The notes below the pieces were generated by a model. The model was not told where the DNA came from. It was given only the letters and a program-made list of their open reading frames with translations, and made no database searches. A program made the translations under genes and the position numbers. From assembly GCA_964023205.1 (NCBI GenBank), contig OZ026841.1:29340399-29404398 (forward strand): DNA of 64,000 nt, given 5' to 3'. The DNA comes from Lutraria lutraria. Lineage: Eukaryota > Mollusca > Bivalvia > Venerida > Mactridae. Position 1 is the stretch's first letter. Every line of letters starts with the position of its first letter. Positions 36,480-49,832 of this stretch are shown in pieces.

Positions 36480-38145
36480 AATAGACATTTGCGGTTTAAG
36501 ACGGTGACGGTGGTGGACATCGGATTTGGGATTAAATTCGGGGGTCATCTCAAAATCATTGATACATACTCTTGTATAGGGCAAGTGTTACTAATTATTG
36601 TGTTTGCATGTCAACTCAAAAAAATGTTTAATTTACAATTTTATTCATTTTCATAAGAACTAGAACCAAACCGAGTATACGCATCAATTTCGGTACTGCT
36701 TGTAATGAATCTGTTATACGACTCTTGGTTGTCCCGAATTTATTCTGCCAGAGGGCGTTTCTGCTGTCGCCTGCGTCTACCAGGTACCTGTCGTCAACGT
36801 GGCTCTTTCCCGTCACTGGGATCGGGCGACTTTGCATTTTCAAGTGATTCCTAAATTGGCCCATACTCAAAAGCTCTAAGCTGATTCTATGAGAATGTAA
36901 TCGTAAACAGAAATGCACATTCATGAACAAAACTACTTACCTCTGTATTTGTCATATTGTTAAAATCAAAATTTGTTAATGAACAAAATACGAGTAAATT
37001 AATTCAAAATGATCACGAATCTAGACTATTTATAGTTGTAGTGTAATTTACCCTGACAATTATAGCAACATACCTAAATATACGCATCATATATATTGTA
37101 GGACATCTGAATGATGCTCAGCGGTTTGGTTTAATGCGCCACATTAAAGAAACTGAGCTACCTTTTCCTACTTGGAGACAAAATAGGGAAACTTAACATC
37201 ATACCCATAACTAAACTTCGTCTAGAAAATTGAAGGCTACAAACCGAGATTTGTACCCGTCCGTACACATGGTGCTCTGTATATTCGCTAGTATCTTCAG
37301 CTACAGCTGTGCGATGGTTTATTGATTTGCTACACCAGAAACACTATGACAACAAGTAGATTGTCAAGCTTAGGACTAAATGTTTACACTGAAAAACAGC
37401 TGGACTCTGAACATGTTCTAGATGTAATCAGCCGAAAAAGGAATCGTAAAATTACACTGATATTCGATTAGAACTAAACACATTTCGTCTTGTGTTTTTG
37501 CGTAAATGTAGATCTACTGTTTTGCTGTTCGCATTTAATATCTGTGGAAATAACAGACATGCGACTTCGTATGTAGTTAGATTTATTGGTCTAATGAATA
37601 GTATGTACATGCGAATTATTTGCCAGTGTTAACAAAATATCCTCAGTCGTAAGGTATTGCAGTGTGTGGGGGCAAAAAAGTCATGGAAGATTTTACGAAC
37701 TTGAAACAGGCATAGATTTTCAAGCGAAATATCTAAACCGCACTTGATCCGAGGTATATAATAACCCACACGAGCATTCAAAAATTTTGCGTACACACCA
37801 TTATTGGTCAAGCTACGCCCCTGGAAGGTACCGAAAATAAAACAGATATATTCGACAGTATCGTCTTTATGTTGAGCTCAAGTGTTATAAATCAGTAGGA
37901 ACAATATGAAGACATCGTCGGGAAAGTGTTACCACGTGTAGTAAATATTCGCCGGATCGTGAGCCGGAGAAAAGCAAATCGGTTTAATTCTGTAAATATG
38001 GCTTGATATTAAGATAACATGCATGTACTCCAATGTGATTCATTTTCATTATAAATGTGAGACGGCCCCTTTAATTTAATCCGAAGTTCAACACCGTCAC
38101 CGTCACCGTCACCGTCTTAAATCGCAAATGTCTAATATTGATACG
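36480..38145. mobile_element. Candidate 1.66-kb element with diverged TIRs
   Basis: Left end TAATAGACATTTGCGGTTTA followed by AGACGGTGACGGTGGTGG (36479-36516) is mirrored at 38093-38142 (GACGGTGACGGTGACGG..., TTTAAGA, CGCAAATGTCTAATA inverted). Similarity continues inward through (A/T)TCGGATTxxxATTAAATT. The right copy has a longer GACGGT run. No transposase is visible; the minus frame 36628-36930 is unrecognised. Confidence 0.55.
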
Positions 38146-38384
38146 TCTGGATAGCTCTATTCAATACCTTTACAATGGTATATAAATGAATATCAAATTT
38201 CAACACAAAATAGTCAAAAATCTTTATTTGAAGAGAGCCACTCGTTGACCACTGTTGAAAAAATGGTTGGAGAGCATGTTGAGAATGTTTATGAAATTTC
38301 AGCTTACATAAAACTTCCTAGAAAATTCGGTCATTCATAGAGGCAATTTTTAAACTTATTGGGGTAAGTTTATGGGTCCCTTCA

Positions 38385-39165
38385 GGTATCTTATGTGACA
38401 GTTGGTAGTTGGATAAAGAGTTTGGCTACTTGTACGGAGACAGTTAAAGATTCTGCAAAATCAGGACGACCGGTGACTGCAACAGGATTAACTAATGTCT
38501 CCAAAGCCAGGGAAATAACTGAACGGGATGGCAGATATACGATTCGCGATGTTGCCAAAGCTGTTGGCATTTCACTATCAACGGCAAAACAATTGCTCAA
38601 AAAAATTGCAAACATTAATACTTGTAATGCGACTTGGGTTCATTATATCAAGACAGTTAGGAAAACTGGAAACAATATATGGCTTATCAAACACAGCAAA
38701 CGGCCTGTAGTTGTCAAAAGGGCAATGGGCAAAGAAGGCCATCTATGCCATATTCTTCTCATGCGAAAGAATAGCCAAACAAATCTTTATGCCCAATGGC
38801 AAACGTGGCACAGGTTGGTATTTCCGTGATTTTGTACTTAGAAAGCTCAAAATATATTATCAAACCGACTTGCGGTTGACGACTTTCAATATGTTTGCCT
38901 ACTCCATGATAATGCTCCAGCACATTCATCTGGTATTGTAAACCAGTTTCTGAAGTCGAAGAAGGTAACCGTAAAAAAGTTTTTATCTGGTCGTCGATAT
39001 CACTCCAGACAAGCCATTGGCTCATCTGTCGGTGTTTTTGAGGTATATCTAAATCAGTCATTCGTGACGCATTTCAGAAATGTATTCCCGGGCTGAAGTT
39101 TTGTATTTCTAACCACGGGAAATACTTTGAGAGGATGGAAAGTTATTTTGACCATTAAAGTCGGT
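38385..39165 (+). pseudogene. Mariner-family transposase relic
   Basis: The N-terminal half has the mariner helix-turn-helix segment: VSKAREITERDGRYTIRDVA then KAVGISLSTAKQLLKK (about 38495-38605). Frameshifted fragments follow: FMPNGKRGTGWYF (38783), LHDNAPAHSSGIVNQFL (38904, second catalytic Asp), GRRYHSRQAIGSSVGVF (38990) and CISNHGKYFERMESYF (39103). The stretch between the NAPAH box and SGRRYHSR, which should hold PPYSPDLAPCD and the third catalytic Asp, is deleted. Inactive. Confidence 0.8.
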
Positions 39166-39465
39166 TCTTTTTAAAATATTACACAATACACATTACTTAT
39201 CGCACATCCCTCGTATATGTTACGATGATATAATATGCAGGCCTATTATGATCTGATGTGTACACTTTTTTCAATGTAAACAAAGCGGAGCGATGAATAA
39301 ATAGCACGTGCAGAGGACAAAGTCATTTTTATTAAAGTTCTGCTGTACTACTGATGGGATTCGTATGAAAAAAATTATTGGAATGATCTTTACCAAGGGG
39401 AGTTGCACATATATCACAGGTTTTACTGTAAAGTATTTTTTAACGAAGTTGTGATCCTTTAATTT
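39166..39465. other. Non-coding spacer
   Basis: Nothing recognised. Confidence 0.35.
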
Positions 39466-40130
39466 TTATACGCCCGTCAAAAAAAGGGACGTATTATGTG
39501 AAACCCCATGGCGGGCGAGCGGGTGGGCGGCGGCGGCATCCAGCACATTGTCCGGACTCTTTTTCAAGTAGTGTAAATCAGATCTTCACCAAACTTTGTC
39601 AGAAGTTGCATCTAGTTGATATCTAGGTGAAGTTCGAATGTGGGTCATGCCGGGTCTAAAACTAGGTCATAGGGTCACACATTCAACATGTTGGCCGGAC
39701 TCTAATTCAAATAGTATACATCCCGATCTTCACCAAACTTGGTCAGTAGTTGCATCTAGATGATGTCTAGGTCAACTTCCAATATGGATATGGATTATTT
39801 AGGGTCAAAAACTGGTTCACAGGGTCACTAAGTGCGTTTTAAACATTCAGCATTATGTCCGATATTGGTCAAGTTTGATAACCAGCATAATTGCCCCAGG
39901 CACTTGTCAGTTATGCCCCTTGATACATTGAAAATTGACTAAAAATGAAGTGTGCTGGAAGTGTTTATATTTCTCAGATCACAAGGCTGTCTGGATTTCG
40001 ATGAAAAATGTGAATGTGCTACATGTCATATTGCTTATTCTAAAAAAGATATATACGTAATTTGCCACTCATGGTATCTGAAACCTTTAGACGGGCGTAT
40101 TTTGTGAAATTTTGCACTCTTGTTTATACA
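39466..40130. repeat. Dispersed repeat with ATACGCCCGTC ends
   Basis: ATACGCCCGTC (39468-39478) is inverted at 40090-40100 (GACGGGCGTAT). Just inside and outside there is also a direct pair, GACGTATTATGTGAAA and GGCGTATTTTGTGAAA. The body has two diverged direct subrepeats of about 130-150 bp containing TCCGGACTCT, GATCTTCACCAAACTT and GTTGCATCTAG, plus GGTCA-rich words. The pattern is typical of non-autonomous repeats common in bivalves. Confidence 0.7.
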
Positions 40131-40732
40131 TAAAGTCAACAAACAGTTTTCATCTTTAAAACTGCAGGGGGAAATTTCAGTGAAACTTTACAGGTAAGCT
40201 TGTCACAAAGCTTAGCTGTGCATATCTTTAGGCTTTTCGGCTCGGATTACTTTTGGCGGTGTCATGGGCGCTGTATGGTTATTTTTCAGTAAAGTTTGCC
40301 ATTGTTAATCATTGTTGAGTAAAGTTTGTCCAGACTAGTTCTCGTTTACTACTTTGATGTTATTCATTCGGTAATGCTTTTATGTGCAATAAACATTGAA
40401 GGTCAAAGTAATGTAGCTTTATATTTCATTCAATAAATTTGCCTTCATATACAGAAAGAAACTCGAGGAGAAAATCATAACTGCGGTTTTGCTTCCGTTC
40501 ACGCTCTGTTTCAGTTTTTGCTCTTTGTCGCAGGCATATTCAACTATAACATATGTATGTCAATTTGATTTCAAAGCTACATTTTGGAGGCATATATGTC
40601 AACTGACAATGACAGTTCTTGTTTATTATTTTCTTTAAATCATGGTCATATCCCTTTGATGTTTGTTAACACACTGTAAAAAAATGAAACGGCAGTTTAC
40701 ACCAAAATGGGTGGCAACTCACCTGCCACCAG
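40131..40732. other. Non-coding spacer
   Basis: Nothing recognised. Confidence 0.35.
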
Positions 40733-41895
40733 TTTTGGTGTAACTTTTCCTGCTTATTCAAATGGAAACGTAACACCAAAAGGGAGGTATAGTTTCTCTT
40801 CAAATGGTGTAACTTTTCCTCGTAAAGTTGGAGGAAACCTAACACGAGACGGTAACATTTCCCTCGAAGGATATGTTCTCAGAGACACTTTGGTGTAACC
40901 TTTCCCATGAAGGAAAGGTTTCCAGAGAACCTTTGGTGTAACCTTTCCCATGAAGGAAAGGTTTCCAGAGATACTTTGGTGTAACCTTTCCCATGAAGGA
41001 AAGGTTTCCAGAGAACCTTTGGTGTAACCTTTCCCATGAAGGAAAGGTTTCCAGAGACCTTTTGGTGTAACCTTTCCCATGAAGGAAAGGTTTCCAGAGA
41101 TACTTTGGTGTAACCTTTCCCATGAAGGAAAGGTTTCCAGAGAACCTTTGGTGTAACCTTTCCCATGAAGGAAAGGTTTCCAGAGACCTTTTGGTGTAAC
41201 CTTTCCCATGAAGGAAAGGTTTCCAGAGATACTTTGGTGTAACCTTTCCCATGAAGAAAAGGTTTCCAGAGAACCTTTGGTGTAACCTTTCCCATGAAGG
41301 AAAGGTTTCCAGAGAACCTTTGGTGTAACCTTTCCCATGAAGGAAAGGTTTCCAGAGAACCTTTGGTGTAACCTTTCCCATGAAGGAAAGGTTTCCAGAG
41401 ATATTTTGGTGTAACCTTTCCCATGAAGGAAAGGTTTCCAGAGATATTTTGGTGTAACCTTTCCCATGAAGGAAAGGCCCGGTTTCCAGAGATATTTTGG
41501 TGTAACCCTAGGAAGGAAATCTTTCCAGAAACACTTTGGTGTAACCACGTTAGGAAGGAGATGTTTCCACAGACACCTTGGTGTAACCACGTTAGGAAGG
41601 AGATGTTTCCACAGACACCTTGGTGTAACCACGTTAGGAAGGAGATGTTTCCACAGACACCTTGGTGTAACCACGTTAGGAAGGAGATGTTTCCACAGAC
41701 ACCTTGGTGTAACCACGTTAGGAAGGAGATGTTTCCACAGACACCATGGTGTAACCACGTTAGGAAGGAGATGTTTCCACAGACACCTTGGTGTAACCAC
41801 GTTAGGAAGGAGATGTTTCCACAGACACCTTGGTGTAACCTTCCCCACGATGAAATTGTTCTCAAAATGTAACAACTGGTGTAACTTTCCCAAGT
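40733..41895. repeat. 43-bp / 42-bp composite minisatellite
   Basis: About 14 units of 43 bp (about 40890-41490) have the core TTTCCAGAGA-nnnn-TTTGGTGTAACC then TTTCCCATGAAGGAAA. They are followed by about eight units of 42 bp (about 41520-41850) with TTTCCACAGACACCTTGG then TGTAACCACGTTAGGAAGGAG. Both share TTCCA(G/C)AGA...TTGGTGTAAC, so they derive from one ancestor; decayed units flank them on both sides. Within the 43-bp part a variable tetranucleotide cycles GATAC-GAACC-GACCT, a three-unit higher-order period. Long frames of up to 379 codons on both strands are by-products of stop-free units and are not called as genes. Confidence 0.95.
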
Positions 41896-42640
41896 AAGAT
41901 GATTATGTTGGAAAACCATTAACCAATTTTTATAATATGGATTCTAACATTCTATCCAGTTGCATAATATTTGGTTAAAATACAAACTAGATGAATACAA
42001 ATTTGTAAATATAAACAAGATTAACTACTCTGAAGTGAAACTAGAGTAAAGACAAAACAATACTTTTTCAACAAATCACTTGAATAAGTATTTCGTTACA
42101 TCCCTTTGAAAAAAAATAAAACTAGAACTTAAGAATGACTATGTTACACATATATCAACAACATAATGAGATCTGATTTGTCCATGAAGATCCCTATCAT
42201 AAAAAATGTGAGCTATAAGCAATTACAAATAAGAGCTAGATGTATAAGGGGCTGGAGCCATTGGTGAACACAATGACAAGTTGGCTGATTATGGTAACAT
42301 TTGGCTTCTATTTTGATAAAAAAAATAGGTGAGGAAAATTGTACACATAAACTTATTTTAATTTGATATTTTCACAAGTTTTCATTTCTAAACATTGCAT
42401 ATGTGATTTAGATCAAATGTTCTGAGCATTAATTTAGTGTATTGTTTTTGCAAGGGATACTCGAGCTGTACAGAAGAAACAATGTGTTAAGAAATATTGC
42501 ACTGAAATATCACCGAATGCTTTCTAGTAAAAGAATGATCATTTTTCAGAGGTGTCTGAATATTAATATGAAATTTATAATTATTGCTACTCTTAAATCT
42601 TTTTGTGAAAATTTGCTAGAACAATAACAAATATACAAGC
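41896..42640. other. Non-coding spacer
   Basis: AT-rich, nothing recognised. The 5' edge of the LINE below is not defined. Confidence 0.35.
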
Positions 42641-42649
42641 TGAGATCAC

Positions 42650-44037
42650 AAAATTATTTAATAAACAAACGAGTGATTCATTATTGATCAAAAACATTCA
42701 AACGGACGTCTCCAATATGTTACATAGTTACAGAGTAATGAACGGAACTCTGAATAATATCCTCGCCAGATTGCCGGCCAACACAGCAGAGTCACATCTA
42801 AATAAACTACAGTGTTACGTACAGCATCTTGGGTCTGCTATCGCAACTATCAACCAGAGACTGGTGGACTGTGAGAGCACACCATAATGTACGCAAATCC
42901 TACGCCGAAGTTCTCAAAGCGAACAAAGACAGCCAACTAAACGACAACTTGACAATTTCCCAAACAATAGCAACACTCATGAACAGCAAACAACCAGATC
43001 ATAAAATATTAATGGCCAGGCTATCAATGTTACCATTGATGTTGATCCTCCTACGATACGCTCGCCCCGTACTAGTGGTGTACATAGCCTGACTGAATCA
43101 CAAACCAAGGAGAAGGGTCCTCATCCCCAATTTACCCCCGAACACGAATCTGGGATAGAAGAAAATCACGGTCAATCGTCAACATCAAAAGATAACGACA
43201 TAGAATTTGTGGCTGCAAAACGTTCTAACTGTATTCGAGGTTCGCAACTTATACAATAAACTGTGCTTGACGTTCTCAAAAATACGAGGGCAGGCCGACT
43301 TTATGCATCAAAATCTCTGCGGAAAATGGGAATGGAAAGCTGGGATTTCGCATATTGAGAGAAAATAGATTGGAGTAAATGATGGTATCTTTAAAAAAGT
43401 TCACTTTTGTGTAAAAATGCATTTATGGATATGGATTCATCAGATGACGCGTTTTCTTTAAAAAATAGCAGACATTTCTAGCGATTTCTCGCTGAAAAAT
43501 GCACGGTTTTTCTCACAATTTCGAGGATTTATTCCTTTTTCAATAGCGAATAAATGTACATGATTGGTTTTGTTCGGATCCTTCAAGATAACTATAACTT
43601 AAGCCGATACTTATTTTCCGTTCGAAACTGTAAAATCTATCGGCAACTGTGTTCGCCTGAGCAACTGTGTTTCGGCTCTTCGGGGTATACGGTGTGTAGA
43701 TGCTCATGTGACAGAAAATGACATTTACAATTACTTCAAGACCAATAATGCATATGCATCGTTTATACGCATGTTTCATAGTAGATATGCAAAAATTAAC
43801 ATACCCCTAGATCTGGAGCCGATTGTTAACGGAATAACGTACCGGAAGTGGATGCCCAGAGAGGAGCACCAACGTGAACGGCAATCGCACCGACGTCCAT
43901 ACTACCGTGCTCGCTTCCAGCGAAATAGTGCTAGTGATTTCTACGATGGACAGGGATCAGAACCTGTCGAACAATTCAGGTCCATGAATAACAACGGGAG
44001 CTACGCACCCGGATATACTTACACCCGAAACATATGA
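42650..44037 (+). pseudogene. LINE ORF1 relic
   Basis: Frames 42684-42887, 42829-43092 and 43708-44037 line up as one broken ORF1. They show an N-terminal helical region, RKSYAEVLKANKDSQLND, a linker, VAAKRSNCIRG (43211), and then, after about 450 bp of unrelated sequence (about 43240-43690), VTENDIYNYFKTNNAYASFI, which looks like the RNA-binding domain seen in many LINE ORF1 proteins. The C-terminus is Arg-rich. The interruption may be a later insertion; its ends are not resolved. Confidence 0.6.
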
Positions 44038-44309
44038 CCGAAGCGACACGAATATCGCTATGACAACTCCGTTAACGTCAGCCGTGATCACAACATTTAC
44101 CATAACACGAGAGACACGATTGAACGAACACATGCGCATGACGCCTGGCGAAATAGACGTGATAGTGTTTGCTATTAGCTGACTAAGTATGACGCTATAT
44201 TTGTGATATAATTTTATGTTGTAATACTTTGTACAAAATCATGCTTAGTAATCCAATGTATCATTTATTGTACTATGTTTTTCTACGTGTAATTATGTCG
44301 TTAACACTA

Positions 44310-45955
44310 TTATGTTGTTGTTTTTTGAATTGCAGGGGTATTATGTCGTCCGCATACCCTCTAGCAAATCTGTTAGATAAATATGAAGTGGACATTGCGG
44401 TAATAAGTGAACATAAACTGCTCCCCAGGTCGGCTATGTTTTTTCAAAGCATTCATTCAAATTATGACTGTAAATGTTGACAACAATGTTGATAATTTCG
44501 GGACCATTAAGTGTGGTAAAGCAGGGATAAGAAATCATTATCATTTTGTATTAATGAACTACCATCGGTTGATAATCATCGTATTCTCGGTATTGAATTG
44601 AAATGTATTGATAAAATGCCATTGTATGTATTATGTGTATATATGCCTGCTAACAATGATGTTAGTTATTATAATCTGTATTAAGTGAAGTGCAGTCATT
44701 AGCATCGCATTATAGCCGGATGGGCAATGTAGTGACAGCTGGGGATATGAATGGTCAATTTATAACAGACAAACATAACGCAAATGTGAAATCTCAATTA
44801 CTCACCAACTTTATGATGGAAAACAATTTAGTTTCTGTGCAATATAAAATGGGATGTGACAAAACGTGTACATTCATACCTACTGGAAAGATTATCGACC
44901 ATGTTCTTGTGGAATCAACATTCATCCATATGATCAACAGCTTCGCGATTGAAGACAGATACAATATTTTCACATCGGACCACTTACCGCTTATTATCAA
45001 CATGTGCGCTTCGCCCCTGAAGAGATTGAACCAACCTCTTCGTACTAACATAGCTTGGAACAAATGTACCAGTGAACACCTGACTCTGTATAAGCAAGCT
45101 CTTTATGACGAACTGAATTGTTTACTCGACACCGACAGCAGTAAATGTTGTCCAGACTTTCTCAACAGTGTAATCATCAATGCTATTCATAGAGCAAGTT
45201 CCGTTCTCCCTAAAAGCCGATTTAACAAGAAAGCAAAACCATATTGGTGCTCAGAGGTGCAAGTAGCCCAGACAAAAGCACGGCAACTCCGTCGTATATG
45301 GATTAATGAAGGCCGTCCACGGGGACACAACAATAATAGCTACCATGTATATAAAGAAGCAAAGCGACTCATTCGACTTTTACAGCGTACTAAGCAACGC
45401 GACTACGACGAAAAGGCTATGGACGACATAACCAAAGCAGCCGAGGTCGATTATCGTCTCTTCTGGAAATTACTCCGCAGACATAAAGGAAAATCCTCAA
45501 CAGTGTGCAACGAGCTTATCGTCAATAACATATCATACTGCAAAAGATCGCGTATACCGCTTCTTGTCGCTTCCTGACGCTTCTTGACGCTTCCGGACGC
45601 TTCTTGTCACTTCTTGTCGCTAAATAGGGAGACCGTAATTCGTGGCTTTGAATCTCATTTCTCTAGTGTGTTCAGTGATAATCAGATTATGAGTGACACA
45701 TCAGTTAGAAAAGAACTTGAACTCTTACTATATGGAAATAATAATGATTACATAAACGAATTATCGCAGACTATTTCGAGAGAAGAAATTGAACGTGTTA
45801 TAAAATGCTTACAAGCGAAAAAAAAGTCCTGGTATCGACAACATCTTCAATGAACACGTAAAATATGGCAGCACTACCCTCTCAGACGCGCTGTGTTATT
45901 CAACGGTATTCTATTCAATGAAAAAACGCCAAACCAATGGGGAACTTTCCTTCTA
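44310..45955 (+). pseudogene. LINE ORF2 relic (AP endonuclease, linker, RT start)
   Basis: Endonuclease/reverse-transcriptase polyprotein of an APE-type non-LTR retrotransposon. Order: LNCRGIMSSAYPL...LDKYEVDIAVISEHKL (44325-44440, catalytic Asn/Glu motifs), CGKAGIRNHY (44512), MPANNDVSYYNL (44645), then a long frame 44690-45577 with the endonuclease motifs TAGDMNGQF, GKIIDHVLVE and TSDHLPLIIN. A typical linker (KAKPYWCSEV...RRHKGKSS) and the pre-RT block SREEIERVIKCLQAKK (45777) follow. The RT is cut off after LFNGILFNEK...NQWG (near 45940), where a MITE fragment begins. At least four frameshifts. Confidence 0.8.
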
Positions 45956-46235
45956 ATCTACACGTGCTTTCCGGGAACCTTGCTTCCGTTGTAGTGTTCC
46001 CCAACTTTAAACGTTTTGACAGCTTTTACAAAGAAAGCCGGGACCAACGCTTATTTTCGTCACAGTACCGTCAATCGAAAAGATGGCGAGTTCGCTACAT
46101 TGGAGTATTTTATACACTCATTAAGGGAAAAAATGAAGATTTTACTTTCGACTGGTTTGCGTTGTTTGATGGGTGAAATTGAAAAATAACGTCTGTAAAC
46201 GTATAAAAATCACGAAATCGAGTGCCTATGAGGCC
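45955..46235. mobile_element. Truncated copy of the fold-back MITE
   Basis: This is the reverse complement of the left arm plus centre of the element at 29760-30250: CACGTGCTTTCCGGGAACCT, CGTTTTGACAGCTTTTA, CAATCGAAAAGATGGCGAG and ATAACGTCTGTAAACGTATA are shared. The other arm is missing. It abuts the broken LINE. Confidence 0.8.
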
Positions 46236-49200
46236 AACTACACACTACATTTCTAGGCAGTTGGCCATGCAGTTTCAATTTATAATTTTACATATTTTAT
46301 AATTCAATTTCTCAGTTCATACAAGTATGAAAGCATGGGTAATGTGTACAAATGCCAGTGTATAAGGTTAGTAAGATAATAACATATGCAGTTAGTTGTG
46401 CATCTAAATAATTCACGTTCGTACAATGAGAAACATTTTAAAAACTTTCCATCTGAATCAGTTTGATAAGTTTAACCTTTGAGAAAATTAAGATTCTTCA
46501 TAGTGGACCAGGACAAGTCAAGCAACACTAGCTGTCAGATTTAAAAGTGTGTCAAATTGAGAAGCCACATTCTCAAAAGAATTCTTCGTCAACTGTATCG
46601 GGTTTCATAAGATTGTCATGCTCAATCAAACTGAGAAGAAACTACTGAGCAATCAAAATAATGGCTAGAATTCATTTACCAATGTTTTCACAATTCCATT
46701 ACACAAGAAAATGTCAGGAAGGCAAGTCATTCTGTAGATTTTCTTCGGACAAGAAAAAAGTAACTACAAAAGGGAGATAATTTGGAATATGTCTAGGTAT
46801 AGATTTTGCAGTTCTTTACAACTTGCATTGCACCCCCTCTCGCCAGGCTTTACCTATATATCTATGTTTTATTAAATTCCCTGGATTCTCTGAGAAGAAA
46901 AAAAGTACAGAATGGAAGTTATTTGAAAACTAGTCATGGTAGAGCGGTGGATCTTTTGCAAAATGGAGTGGGAGACATAATTAAGAGTATCTTATGAATC
47001 ATGAAAGCTGATAACGTTTTAAAAAAAATATCCTCTTACCGTAAAGAATTTTTTCTGCACTAAATATTTCCAAACTATAAAGTACTTTTCCATTTTAGGT
47101 TAACACTTCCTTTGGTGGTCTTTCCGCCCCTTCAGTCATAGCCTGGTGTGGTTGGAAGCCCCTCAGACACTTTGTTCTGTAACCAACCTGGTGTTTTCTG
47201 TATACGTGACTGTTGAATGACGACTATCTTCTAAATGTTTTATGACAACCATCGATTGATTACACATGACAAAGTAAAAAAGAATCACTTGGATGAAGTA
47301 CGGATACATGTCTCGTAAACACACGTACACTGACAACTTCTTTATCACAAAACTTACAGATCACTGTAAATGCAACGTAAGCACACATGTCAAGAAAAAA
47401 TACACACTATGTTTTATTTGCCTCACATTTCGGTCGCCGTTCAGGTGCTCAGTATCTTAGATAAGCGTCCCGTGGCTTAGAGTAAATTACCCAGGAGCAC
47501 TTATGTTGCACGGTCAATGTAAACGTTACACCTCTGCGTTACTTTGTACAGTAGTAGCTAAACTGTTGTTGTAGCTGTACAGTATATCCGTAGAAAAATC
47601 AAAGTACTGAAAGTACTGTCGGACTTGATTTTACCATACGAGGCAAAGAGAGACATTACGGACCGATTTTTCATTCATATTGTAATGCAGGTCATATGCA
47701 TGTAGGTAAATGACATACGCTAGGGCTTTACTATAGTCCCTTTGCTAAAATTTTAAAATGAAAAAGCTTAATATTGGAAAGTTTAATGATTAGAAATGAT
47801 TAGTTTAAAAATCAAGTCCAACTATAACGAAACGTTATAGGTAGACGAATTACAAGAAGCATTGGTTTAAGTTTTTTGTATGAAGTTGCTTTTTTCATGA
47901 AGGATACTGACCGTCTACTTTATTCATTCCTCCATGATGGAGAGTATAACATATTTACAAGTTATAGATAATACACATATTTTGACAATCATGAGTATTT
48001 GACAAATGAATACATTCATGTATATAGTTCACATGTACATGGTATTACCATACCATGCATCAATGGAATAAAGTACACCCTAAATACTACCAAATCCACC
48101 ATAGTCTGATATGATACAACCACATTACTTACATTTATTGATGTTTCTGATATTAAGCCACGTTAACATCATAGAACGATGCCTACATTACTTACTTACG
48201 TTTCAACAACAGAGCAGACGAACAGATTCAGTCAAACATGACAGGTAACACGACGAATAGCCAGTCCAATGATTGACCAATCAAAAATGACAGAAATCAC
48301 CATTAGCCAATTAAATTGCCAGGATCAGCCAAAATAGTAATAGACACTACAGTAAGTACTCGCAAACAGCTATAATAAACAAATACTCGTAAGTATAATT
48401 CGTCTAGACTAGTCAAAATGTCCGCATGCGTTCTGTCTTTATTTCTACGGAATATTTTACGAGGTTTTCTATTAAAAAGGATGCATAAATGGACTTATCA
48501 TATTTGCTAATAACCTTGGCGACATTGGTTAGGCATTTCTTTACAAAAAGTGTTACTTTAAGCATTTTTTTTGGTTTGGCGTACGGTTCATGTCTCGGGA
48601 AAATACGTAAGAAAATGTAGATTGCACACCTGTTTTAATGTTATTTAACTCCAAATTCGGTGTAATTCGCCTATTAGTAGTATATTCAAAGGGAAAAATT
48701 ATAAAAATGAGTGTAATTAAACACCAGTTAGTGTTAATTGATAAACACTACAATTATATACTTCCTTTGTCTGATGCAATTTTTAACACAACTTTTAGGG
48801 TATAGTTTCCTTTCGGGGTAAATACACTCAGATTGAGTGCAATCTGATTAAAATCATATCCTCAAACCCGCTACGCTATGAGGATCCGAAGACGACCTAT
48901 AGAAGGTCATCTCAGGTGACCTTTTCCACTAGCCAATCAGCGCCTTACTTTTATAATTCTGAAAGTGATCTGATTCTATTTTTAACCGCAGTAAAAAACA
49001 ATATTTGACTTGTAGTTATCACGAACACCTATTCTTACGCAACTAAATGTTATGATAGCGCCCATGTGACATGCGTGTTTATTAAATTTTCTGTACTACA
49101 ATGGCCGAATCGATCAGGATTACTAAAAAAATCAAAAAGTGGTTGCAGACAAATATGTTATACGTAATTTAATGTTTACTAACGTTTAAATAACATCGTC

Positions 49201-49780
49201 AGGTAGAAAGTTCATTCGGCCAAAGTACCGATGAAACGAGTTATACGATTGGCTGAATTATAAATAGATATAAATAGTGATAATGGAAATTCCGACTTTT
49301 GAAAATAGAAACTGGTATAGGCCGTCATCAGATCTTGCCGTAAGGAAGATCGAATACTTTAGTCAGATTGGATTGAGTGTTTACTATAAGCCTACACCAA
49401 GTTTCGTGTTAATCAACACCATTTTCAGGGTAACAAAACACTCATTTATTATTGTGTAGGATTTGTATGTTACTTCTAATTTTTATATCATGTCCTTGCG
49501 GTTAAAATTGCCCTCGCATAGAAGATACCTTTCGTTTTGCATAGACTTACATAAGAAAACACTTCCTATAAATCTAATTCGGAACTTCACACAGTTCACT
49601 ACTTCCGTTCGGCTTCGATTCCATTTTTGGTCAACGCTATATTTTTGTTGCGAACAGCAGCGACTTCTATACTTGTATTTTTGTTAATTTCACGAAACAA
49701 TTTAAATAAATAAATAAAACAATTATCGATGTATATAAAATGAAATATTAATAATGGAAAAAAAAGTTAAAAATAAAAAG
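46236..49780. other. Non-coding stretch between LINE and GT92 gene 2
   Basis: No gene supported. A TACTGAAAGTACTGTCGGA word near 47607 is shared with 28945. A hairpin-rich segment near 48860-48950 (TCCTCAAACCCGCTACGC; GAGGATCC; GGTCATCTCAGGTGACC) looks like a relic of a palindromic repeat. The frame at 49277-49459 is unrecognised. Confidence 0.35.
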
Positions 49781-49782
49781 AG

Positions 49783-49832
49783 ATGTCAAGATTCTAACCT
49801 CATGATTTACCAACTGCGCCACAGAGGACAGT
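49783..49832 (-). repeat. 5' half of a tRNA-like sequence
   Basis: The minus strand reads CTGTGGCGCAGTTGGTAAAT then CATGAGGTTAGAATCTTGAC, which is an A box and an anticodon-like arm. No T-arm follows, so this is a SINE or tRNA fragment. Confidence 0.45.

Noticed and set aside
40754..41919. Open frames of 346 and 379 codons on the minus strand and 143-180 codons on both strands
   Set aside because: They lie entirely in the 43/42-bp minisatellite. Because 43 is not a multiple of three, the same stop-free unit is read in turn in all frames, giving long but meaningless repeat peptides.
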